DNA of 60,566 nucleotides, taken from the NCBI GenBank assembly GCA_946622285.1, contig CAMOPK010000004.1:1-60566 (forward strand), in the 5' to 3' direction. The position numbers and the translations under genes were made by a program. Below the pieces are notes generated by a model. It saw nothing but the letters and a program-made list of their open reading frames with translations, made no database searches and was not told the DNA's origin. Positions 43,115 to 49,560 of the stretch are shown piece by piece. Within the stretch, counting starts at the first letter, position 1; every line of letters begins with the position of its first letter. Source of the DNA: an uncultured Bacillota bacterium (lineage in GTDB: Bacteria > Bacillota_I > Bacilli_A > RF39 > UBA660).

Positions 43115-44125
43115 TTAATTACCTGTTGGTGCCTGTATCATTTTTACGTAGCCTTGATCACTTAATTGTTTATCAGTTAAACCAAGTTTGCTAGCTATTC
43201 GCTCAATTGCGGCTTTTTCCTCTTCAAGGGCTAATCCAGCTTTACTACCAGTTTCTTCACCATAATAATGCTTCATGAACTCTATTGATTTCTTTTCTTT
43301 TGCTTCTTCAAAAGTCAAAAGTGAATATAAAAATTCTTCGTTTGTTTCACAAGATTTTTCTTTAGTTTCAGACATTATTATTGCTGATGGAAGCATATCA
43401 AACTCACTAGCATGATCCATAATGTATTCGGCTACTCTATAGTTATTTGTTTCAAAAGCCAAAGCTAATACATTACCTAATCTTCCGCTTGGTAATAAAT
43501 AATCATTACTTCTATAGTAACTATTATCACCTAAAAGTTTTCTTAATATACTTAAATCACCATCATTATATAATTCAAATGCTGATAATACTTGTACAGT
43601 ATCACAATATCTTTCGTTATCAAATAATGATTTGCTTAACATATCAATACTTTTCTTCGTTTTAAATTTTGCTGAAGAGCCAGGTAGAATTATTTCACTT
43701 AAACCATTTGATATAAAACTTGCAGCATCTGACTCATATGGTTCATCGCATTTAGTTAATAATGAATATAACATTTGATCTGCTAATGACCAATTATCTT
43801 CACCTTCATTAAATACTACAACATCAGTAGTTAAATTTAATTCTTTTGCATATTTAATTAACTCAGCTGCTGCTTTATAGCAATGCAATTCTAATGCTAA
43901 AGCAATAGCGTTTCCTTTTCTTCCACTTGGTAGTATTACCTCTTCGCTCATATTTGCTAAAAGATGTAATAGTTGTTTTGATTTGTCTTCTGAATAAATT
44001 TTAATGTATGTTTTTCCTTTATATCCAGAAACAATCAACTCATATCGTTCAATACTTTTTGCTAAATCCATACTTTGTTCAAATATGGTTGCATTTTTTC
44101 TAATTATTGCTTGTGTTAAACTCAC
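43115..44125 (-). CDS. Unknown repeat protein with internal duplication
   Basis: A 336-residue soluble protein of unknown function. Two related segments are visible: LPSGRKGNAIALALE near residue 65 and LPSGRLGNVLALAFE near 215, each followed by about 55 residues ending in YSLLT. The helical pattern resembles degenerate ankyrin repeats, suggesting a protein-binding scaffold. The start is GTG at 44125 behind AAAGGAGG. First gene of the operon with a consensus promoter. Confidence 0.65.
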   Translation of the reverse strand: MSLTQAIIRKNATIFEQSMDLAKSIERYELIVSGYKGKTYIKIYSEDKSKQLLHLLANMSEEVILPSGRKGNAIALALELHCYKAAAELIKYAKELNLTTDVVVFNEGEDNWSLADQMLYSLLTKCDEPYESDAASFISNGLSEIILPGSSAKFKTKKSIDMLSKSLFDNERYCDTVQVLSAFELYNDGDLSILRKLLGDNSYYRSNDYLLPSGRLGNVLALAFETNNYRVAEYIMDHASEFDMLPSAIIMSETKEKSCETNEEFLYSLLTFEEAKEKKSIEFMKHYYGEETGSKAGLALEEEKAAIERIASKLGLTDKQLSDQGYVKMIQAPTGN

Positions 44126-44164
44126 AATTTTGCCTCCTTTAATAAGCCTTTTTCTTGGTTTTGT

Positions 44165-44193
44165 ATTGTACTACAACACATATACTATGTCAA
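44165..44193 (-). promoter_or_regulatory. Sigma-A promoter of accessory operon
   Basis: TTGACA, 17-base spacer, TACAAT on the minus strand, between the tRNA terminator and the repeat-protein gene. Confidence 0.8.
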
Positions 44194-44200
44194 ACAAAAA

Positions 44201-44222
44201 GTTACGATCATGTAATCGTAAC
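44201..44222 (-). terminator. Terminator of tRNA-Gly(CCC)
   Basis: GTTACGAT pairs with ATCGTAAC over six bases and is followed by five T on the minus strand. Confidence 0.85.
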
Positions 44223-44232
44223 TATAATACAA

Positions 44233-44307
44233 TTGGAGCAAATAACGGGAATCGAACCCGCACCCTAAGCTTGGGAAGCTCATGTTCTACCGTTAAACTA
44301 TATCTGC
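44233..44307 (-). tRNA. tRNA-Gly (anticodon CCC)
   Basis: A full cloverleaf: acceptor GCAGATA/TATTTGC, D stem GTTT/GAAC with GG in the loop, anticodon stem TGAGC/GCTTA around TTCCCAA, T stem GCGGG/CCCGT around TTCGATT, discriminator T and an encoded CCA. Reads GGG codons. Confidence 0.93.
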
Positions 44308-44315
44308 ACAACTCA

Positions 44316-44344
44316 ATAGTAACACATTTATTATTTTTTTTCAA
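44316..44344 (-). promoter_or_regulatory. Promoter of tRNA-Gly(CCC)
   Basis: TTGAAA, 17-base spacer, TACTAT on the minus strand. Confidence 0.65.
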
Positions 44345-44355
44345 TTATTATTTTG

Positions 44356-44383
44356 TTGACAAATAATATAAAAAGAGTATAAT
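44356..44383 (+). promoter_or_regulatory. Promoter of tRNA-Gly(UCC)
   Basis: TTGACA, 16-base spacer, TATAAT, 17 bases before the tRNA. Confidence 0.8.
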
Positions 44384-44400
44384 TAAAGATGCTTACCAAT

Positions 44401-44474
<74 letters not shown>

Positions 44475-44483
44475 TTAAGTATT

Positions 44484-44510
44484 AAAAAACAACCATAATG
44501 GTTGTTTTTT
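44484..44510. terminator. Bidirectional terminator, tRNA-Gly(UCC) and gene 44511
   Basis: AAAAAACAACC-ATAAT-GGTTGTTTTTT, with T runs on both sides; serves the tRNA on plus and the unknown gene on minus. Confidence 0.85.
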
Positions 44511-44879
44511 TTAATCTTTCTTTATTCCTCCAAAGTTCCCACTAACGGCTCTGTTTTTATTATCAACATATGTTTCAGAAAAACTTACTAAATATTGACC
44601 ATATCGTAGATCAATATCTTCCATGCTAAAGTGACTCTCTTTTACTAATTTTACTGGGATTTCATAAATTGAAAGAGTTTTTTTATAAAGTTTATCTGAA
44701 ACACATTCCACTCGTGATACAGTTACAATATAGTAATCATTTTCTAGATCACCATTTGTACAATAAGCAACTTTTATACTGTCGCCACCTATTTTAACTA
44801 TTCTACGTGATCCTGTTGACAAAGAACCTGCGATAAATATTGCTGTTCTCAATTGCTGTAGTTTTCTTTTTAAGTCCAT
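44511..44879 (-). CDS. Unknown small basic protein
   Basis: I do not recognise this 122-residue soluble protein. It begins MDLKRKLQQLRTAIFIAGSL, has mixed alpha/beta character, and ends SGNFGGIKKD. ATG at 44879 follows AGGAGA. Single gene between a 60-base gap and the terminator it shares with tRNA-Gly(UCC). Confidence 0.6.
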   Translation of the reverse strand: MDLKRKLQQLRTAIFIAGSLSTGSRRIVKIGGDSIKVAYCTNGDLENDYYIVTVSRVECVSDKLYKKTLSIYEIPVKLVKESHFSMEDIDLRYGQYLVSFSETYVDNKNRAVSGNFGGIKKD

Positions 44880-44939
44880 CTTTGATTCTCCTCATTTTTA
44901 ATTTAACATTAAGTTATTATATTGTCAATGCCAATACAA

Positions 44940-45596
44940 TTAATGTTTAAAATCCCATTCATCTAAAAATTCTTTGATGAAATTTTTCATAAATTCTACA
45001 CGTTCTTTGGCTAACTTTTTACCAGTAGCAGTGTTCATATTATCGGCTAATTTAAATAATTTATGATAGCAATGATGAATTGATGATTCATCGTCACCTT
45101 TTGCTTCAGAATAATCATCATTAGTATTTAATGGAACGTCTTCATACATAGGTATACCATGAGCTCCACCATAGACAAATAATCTACCTAATCCGATTGC
45201 TCCAATGGCATCCATATTATCAGCATCTTGCAATATTAATGCATTAATGTCAGTAACATGTGTTTCACTCCAACTATACTCTTCATGGTGCTCTATTGCA
45301 TAGCATATTTTATCTTTTTGTTCTTCTGTAAGATCAACATGTGATAATATTTCTCTTACTTTTGGTAGTGAATCTTTAGGTGATACAAACTTACCTATCT
45401 CATTTTGCATTATTCGATGCACATCATGTAAAAATGCAGATATTCCAACAATTATTTCATCTCCACCTTCTTTTGATGCAATATAAAGTGCTATTTCTTT
45501 TGTACGTTCCAAATGAGTTATATCGTGACCACTTGAATCTTTTTCAAATAATTTAATCACATAAGGTCTTAATTCTTCTATATATTTTTCTATCAT
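44940..45596 (-). CDS. HD-domain phosphohydrolase
   Basis: A 218-residue HD-superfamily hydrolase. Metal ligands are visible in GHDITHLERT, SAFLHDVHR, AIEHHEEYSW and LQDADNMDAIGAIG, the pattern of YedJ/YpgQ-type proteins that hydrolyse (d)NTPs or similar. Its ATG overlaps the stop of the upstream gene (ATGA), so they are coupled. It is the second gene of a two-gene unit. Confidence 0.88.
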   Translation of the reverse strand: MIEKYIEELRPYVIKLFEKDSSGHDITHLERTKEIALYIASKEGGDEIIVGISAFLHDVHRIMQNEIGKFVSPKDSLPKVREILSHVDLTEEQKDKICYAIEHHEEYSWSETHVTDINALILQDADNMDAIGAIGLGRLFVYGGAHGIPMYEDVPLNTNDDYSEAKGDDESSIHHCYHKLFKLADNMNTATGKKLAKERVEFMKNFIKEFLDEWDFKH

Positions 45597-46093
45597 TTAC
45601 TACCATCCTTTTCATTAAAATCAACTTCAAAATGAATAAATAAATTATCTTCTGGCATAAAGAGTTTAATTATAAAAATATTCTTTTCTTTTTTAAATAC
45701 TTTTGCTTCTGCTAATTTTCTATACATATCATTTATGTCATTTTTAGCATATCTAAAATCAAAGAACAAATGTGGCTCATCGCCTATTTGCAAAGCTGGT
45801 CCATCAAAAAATATAAATTTGCTTACGTCAACTGGCTTTTTTGAATATTTATTTAATTCATCTAAACCTAGTTGGAGTTCAAATTCAAACCATACATCTT
45901 TATTATCTTTAGTTTTACCAGTTATTTCAAATGTTATACATGGCTTTACTTCTTCTCTATCTTTTTTACCATCTTTATAATGAACAACAAAAAAGTTTCC
46001 GAATTCATAAGATAAATTTAATTTAGTTATGTCTTCATTATTAATTTCGAAAGCTGAATTATAAACATGTAATTCTTGTAATACTTTAGTCAT
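45593..46093 (-). CDS. Unknown protein coupled to HD hydrolase
   Basis: A 166-residue soluble protein I cannot assign. It starts MTKVLQELHVYNSAFEINNE and alternates charged and aromatic residues in a beta-rich pattern (VWFEFELQLGL, PHLFFDFRY). Start codon follows GAGGTAATAAC. Overlapping stop/start with the HD gene suggests a shared function. Confidence 0.62.
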   Translation of the reverse strand: MTKVLQELHVYNSAFEINNEDITKLNLSYEFGNFFVVHYKDGKKDREEVKPCITFEITGKTKDNKDVWFEFELQLGLDELNKYSKKPVDVSKFIFFDGPALQIGDEPHLFFDFRYAKNDINDMYRKLAEAKVFKKEKNIFIIKLFMPEDNLFIHFEVDFNEKDGSK

Positions 46094-46137
46094 GTTATTA
46101 CCTCATTTCAATATTATTATATCATAAAAATTTTTGA

Positions 46138-46166
46138 TTGATTATTTTTACATTATATGATAATAT
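46138..46166 (+). promoter_or_regulatory. Promoter of the upp leader
   Basis: TTGATT, 17-base spacer, TAATAT with TGA extension. The transcript would start near 46173, at the leader-peptide ribosome site. Confidence 0.6.
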
Positions 46167-46183
46167 TTACTTAGGTGATGACT

Positions 46184-46234
46184 ATGATAATTAAAAATAC
46201 TAATAGTTTTGATTATTGTGGTCTGTTTTTTTAA
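46184..46234 (+). CDS. Leader peptide of upp
   Basis: Sixteen codons, MIIKNTNSFDYCGLFF, with AGGTGA five bases before the ATG. The frame ends CTG TTT TTT TAA, a run of seven T that reaches the stop codon, and the stop is the first part of the attenuator stem. The layout copies the uracil-permease leader. There is no homology evidence for the peptide itself. Confidence 0.7.
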   Translation: MIIKNTNSFDYCGLFF

Positions 46235-46265
46235 CACTAATTCTTATAGAATTGGTGTTTTTTTT
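46233..46265 (+). terminator. Attenuator terminator before upp
   Basis: AACACTAATTC pairs with GAATTGGTGTT over TTATA (11 bp, one G-U) and is followed by T, immediately before the upp Shine-Dalgarno. The stop codon of the leader peptide forms its base. Confidence 0.85.
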
Positions 46266-46276
46266 AGGAGGTAAAT

Positions 46277-46903
46277 ATGAAAGAAATAATTTTAAATCAC
46301 CCAATGATTAAACACAAAATATCAGTGTTAAGAAGTAAGGACACAAGTACAAAAGAATTTCGTGAATTAATATCCGAAATATCCATGATTCTTTGTTATG
46401 AAGCATTCAAAAATGAAGAATTAACTGAATATGAAGTTGAAACACCAATAGCAAAAACTACTGGCTATAAAATTGATGAAAATAATTATGCTTTTGTACC
46501 AATTTTAAGAGCTGGTATGGGAATGATTGACGGCGTATTAAGAGTTATGCCAACTGCTAAAATTGGTCATATAGGTTTATATAGAAATGAAGAAACATTG
46601 GAACCAGTAAAATATTTTTCTAAATTTCCAAAAGGAATTGAAAATAAAGAAGTAATTTTACTTGACCCAATGCTTGCAACAGGTGGATCTGGTTCTGCTG
46701 CAATTACACTATTAAAACAAGATGGTGTTAAAAAAATAAAATTTCTCTCAATTATTGCAGCACCAGAAGGAATTGAAAGAATAAAAAAAGATCACCCAGA
46801 TGTACAAGTTTATGCCGCACAACTTGATGATCATTTAAATGAAAATGGTTATATCGTTCCAGGCTTAGGTGATGCCGGTGATAGAATTTATGGAACAAAA
46901 TAA
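46277..46903 (+). CDS. upp: Uracil phosphoribosyltransferase
   Basis: This 208-residue enzyme joins uracil and PRPP to give UMP. Conserved segments are FVPILRAGMGMIDG, the PRPP loop VILLDPMLATGGS, IKFLSIIAAPEGI and the uracil-binding GYIVPGLGDAGDRIYGT at the end. AGGAGG precedes the start. With the uracil permease it forms the salvage route. The gene is preceded by a leader peptide and terminator, so it is probably regulated by attenuation. Confidence 0.96.
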   Translation: MKEIILNHPMIKHKISVLRSKDTSTKEFRELISEISMILCYEAFKNEELTEYEVETPIAKTTGYKIDENNYAFVPILRAGMGMIDGVLRVMPTAKIGHIGLYRNEETLEPVKYFSKFPKGIENKEVILLDPMLATGGSGSAAITLLKQDGVKKIKFLSIIAAPEGIERIKKDHPDVQVYAAQLDDHLNENGYIVPGLGDAGDRIYGTK

Positions 46904-46929
46904 AACAAGACAATTAAAGTCTTGTTTTT
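46902..46929. terminator. Bidirectional terminator between upp and gene 46914
   Basis: AAAACAAGAC pairs with GTCTTGTTTT; serves upp on plus and the small gene on minus, whose stop codon is inside it. Confidence 0.85.
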
Positions 46930-47189
46930 AATTCATTTGTTACAGGTGCAAAGCCTGTACCTCTTCTAGCTTTCATCTCAGCTCTTACAATTGCTTTTTG
47001 TCTTTCCTTATTTCTACGTTTAATTTTTGCAAATAATTCTGGATCTGTTTGATCTACACCATACATCATAGCTACTAATTCTAAGCACTTAAGATGATTT
47101 AATGGTAAATCTGTAAGAAATTTGTCTTGTCTTTCAGTATCAAGACTTGCTGCTCTTTCTAATAATTCTTTAATTGTTAATGATTCCAT
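46914..47189 (-). CDS. Unknown small basic protein
   Basis: A 91-residue soluble protein of unknown function, helical and Lys/Arg-rich at the C-terminus (IKRRNKERQKAIVRAEMKAR). The N-terminus reads MESLTIKELLERAASLDTER. It may bind nucleic acid or ribosomes, but there is no motif. AAGGGG precedes its start. Confidence 0.6.
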   Translation of the reverse strand: MESLTIKELLERAASLDTERQDKFLTDLPLNHLKCLELVAMMYGVDQTDPELFAKIKRRNKERQKAIVRAEMKARRGTGFAPVTNELKTRL

Positions 47190-47244
47190 ATGTTTTTTCC
47201 CCTTGGTGAAACATATTATATCAATTATTCTCTAGATGTCAATT

Positions 47245-47271
47245 AAAAAAACTGATTAATATCAGTTTTTT
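47245..47271 (-). terminator. Terminator of the YugP-like gene
   Basis: AAAAAACTGAT and its complement ATCAGTTTTTT with T following, on the minus strand. Confidence 0.82.
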
Positions 47272-47938
47272 ATCTTCTTCTTCTATTTCCAAAAATAAGA
47301 ACTAGTCTTAATATTTGAAGAGCCGTATTAGCAACAGATGCAACATAAGTATAGGCTGCTGCCTTTAAAACCTTTTTTGCACCTTTAGTTTCGTCTTTTG
47401 TTAGAAATCCATTATTCAATTCTTTTAATGCTCTTCTAGATGCATCAAACTCAACTGGTAATGTTACAAGTTCAAAGAAAAGAATAACACATTCAAGCAA
47501 AATGCCTAAATAAATTAATTCAATCCATGAAGTTAATGCACCAATTAAAATTGCTAAGTAACCTGCATATGATGAAAAATTAACAATAGGAACTAACGAA
47601 CTTCTAAACTTTAATGGTTTATATCCAACTTTATGTTGAATTGCATGACCACATTCATGAGCAGCTACCGAAGCTGCTGTTATTGTAGAAGTAGCATATA
47701 CTTCTTCAGATAAATTTACAGTTTTAGTACTTGGGTTATAATGGTCAGAAAGTAAACCACTAGTCATTTGAATTTTAACATCAGCTAAACCATTTCTATC
47801 TAAAATCTTTCTTGCTATTTCTGATCCTTTTAAATTAGAAGATGACTTATGTTCCAAATATGTTCTATATTTCGACTTAATTGATAATTGTGCAATTAAT
47901 GTTATTAAAAATGCAACAATAGCTAAACTATAATACAT
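47270..47938 (-). CDS. YugP-family zinc metallopeptidase
   Basis: A 222-residue membrane peptidase of the YugP/Zn_peptidase_2 family. An N-terminal anchor is followed by the zinc motif SVAAHECGHAIQHK near residue 93, then two or three more hydrophobic segments and LPVEFDASRRALKEL, which carries the third ligand region. The substrate is unknown. AAGGGT precedes the start, one base after the RDD gene. Confidence 0.9.
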   Translation of the reverse strand: MYYSLAIVAFLITLIAQLSIKSKYRTYLEHKSSSNLKGSEIARKILDRNGLADVKIQMTSGLLSDHYNPSTKTVNLSEEVYATSTITAASVAAHECGHAIQHKVGYKPLKFRSSLVPIVNFSSYAGYLAILIGALTSWIELIYLGILLECVILFFELVTLPVEFDASRRALKELNNGFLTKDETKGAKKVLKAAAYTYVASVANTALQILRLVLIFGNRRRR

Positions 47939-47939
47939 A

Positions 47940-48554
47940 TTATTCGACCCTTCTTTCTTTTGGTACTAATATTACTTTAGAACCAACAATTATATCATGT
48001 AATCCACGATTATCATTGCGCATTGAAACCATGATAATAATTGTTACCTCAATTACAAGTGATACAATTGCTAGTGCGTTTGTTACTAAGATATAATGCT
48101 TTTTAGAAATAATAAGTATTAATAATACCTTTAATGCATTTATCCATGTTTCATGCAATATAATAGTACGAAGTAAATACTTAGGTAAACTTAAATCATT
48201 TGATATTTTTATACTTGTTATTTTTTTACCAAGAGTTTGTCCGCCATTATATTTTTGAAAAACTGCAAAGTAAGTGACTGTTAATACAATTGATATTATT
48301 GTACCATAAATATTATTCTTATCTAATTTATAATTAACTTCTTCAAGTTTTGTTTTATATTCTTTAAGGCTTTTTTTATCTTTAATATTTTTAATGTTTG
48401 CTCTATAGTCTTCATAGAATTCATTATATTCTTTATATACCTCTTCATATTTTTTTAATTGAGGATTTAAATAACTAATGCTTGCTAACATTGAGGAAGC
48501 AAAAACTATAATTAATGTATCAATAATATAAGCAATTACTCTTCGAATTACCAA
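47940..48554 (-). CDS. RDD-family membrane protein
   Basis: A 204-residue membrane protein with an RDD domain: RRVIAYIIDTLIIVF at the N-terminus, NGGQTLGKKITSIKI in the middle and the C-terminal NRGLHDIIVGSKVILV. A coiled, charged loop lies at about 45-80. I prefer TTG at 48554, behind AAAAGAG and a matching -10 (TATAGA), because the ATG at 48584 has no ribosome site; this is not certain. Role unknown. Confidence 0.75.
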   Translation of the reverse strand: MVIRRVIAYIIDTLIIVFASSMLASISYLNPQLKKYEEVYKEYNEFYEDYRANIKNIKDKKSLKEYKTKLEEVNYKLDKNNIYGTIISIVLTVTYFAVFQKYNGGQTLGKKITSIKISNDLSLPKYLLRTIILHETWINALKVLLILIISKKHYILVTNALAIVSLVIEVTIIIMVSMRNDNRGLHDIIVGSKVILVPKERRVE

Positions 48555-48609
48555 TTTAATCAACTCTTTTCTATATAATATCATAACATATTTGACAATT
48601 TTTTCAATT

Positions 48610-48631
48610 AAAAAGAAGCTATTGCTTCTTT
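48610..48631 (-). terminator. Terminator of AIM24-like gene
   Basis: AAAGAAGC pairs with GCTTCTTT, with T following on the minus strand; overlaps the stop codon. Confidence 0.82.
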
Positions 48632-49481
48632 ATTTTTTGCTTAATAGATTTACAACACTTGAAGCTGTATCTGATGATGTTTGCTTTGGCATATAAGGAT
48701 AAAGGATGTTAGCTGTTTTACTTACTGGCATTGATTGCATCACAACTCTTCCTGGACCAGTTACGATTGTATTAAATAAACCTTCACCACCTAAGAAAAT
48801 ATTTTTTAATCCTTTAACTGTTTCAACATCAATTTGACAGCTTGCATCCATCATTACTAAGTGTCCTGTACTTATTATCATTCTTTCTCCTGGTTGCAAA
48901 TATCTTTCTTCCATGCTTCCATCAATTTCAATAAATACTTTACCATTACCAGACATTCTTTGCATAATGAATCCTTCACCAGCAAATAGACCTACGCCTA
49001 TTTTTTTGTTGAAATGAACTGATACTTCTACTCCGGCTGTTCCAGCTAGAAATGCACTTTTTTGACATATTAATTCTTTGCCTGGAGCAATATCAAGTGC
49101 CATTATTGCACCTGGAAAACTAGATGAAAAAGCAATGGTTTGATTATCAGCTTGAGCAGTATAAATATTTTGAAATAATCTTTCTCCTGTAAACATCCTA
49201 GAGAATACTTTACCTACACCACCATTTGATGTGGTATCCATGGTAATACCATCTGACTTCCACGCCATTGATCCGCCTTCACATATTATTTGTTGACCTC
49301 TTGAAAGGTTTAAAACAACATAAGGCAAGTTATTACCTTTAATTTCATATTTTATTTCTTGAATTGGAGTATTATTATTTTGTGCTTGTCCATTCCCGAG
49401 TGGTGTTCCACAATTACCACAAAATTGACTTCCGATATTATTTTGTGCACCACAGTTTGGGCAAAATGTTCCATTATTCAT
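48630..49481 (-). CDS. AIM24/TIGR00266-family protein with zinc ribbon
   Basis: A 283-residue soluble protein. An N-terminal zinc ribbon (FCPNCGAQN, then FCGNCGTPLG) leads into the beta-rich AIM24 domain with ICEGGSMAWKSDGI, FLAGTAGVEVSVHFNKK and FLGGEGLFNTIVTGPG. In bacteria this family has no proven function; it is often near membrane or stress genes. Start follows TAGGAGGATAGATAAT. Single gene. Confidence 0.88.
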   Translation of the reverse strand: MNNGTFCPNCGAQNNIGSQFCGNCGTPLGNGQAQNNNTPIQEIKYEIKGNNLPYVVLNLSRGQQIICEGGSMAWKSDGITMDTTSNGGVGKVFSRMFTGERLFQNIYTAQADNQTIAFSSSFPGAIMALDIAPGKELICQKSAFLAGTAGVEVSVHFNKKIGVGLFAGEGFIMQRMSGNGKVFIEIDGSMEERYLQPGERMIISTGHLVMMDASCQIDVETVKGLKNIFLGGEGLFNTIVTGPGRVVMQSMPVSKTANILYPYMPKQTSSDTASSVVNLLSKK

Positions 49482-49535
49482 ATTATCTATCCTCCTAATT
49501 TAAAGTATATCATTTATATATTTCTTAAGCAATAA

Positions 49536-49560
49536 AAAAAGGAATAAATATATTCCTTTT
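49536..49560 (-). terminator. smc terminator
   Basis: AAAAGGAATA pairs with TATTCCTTTT with further T on the minus strand; includes the smc stop. Confidence 0.83.
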
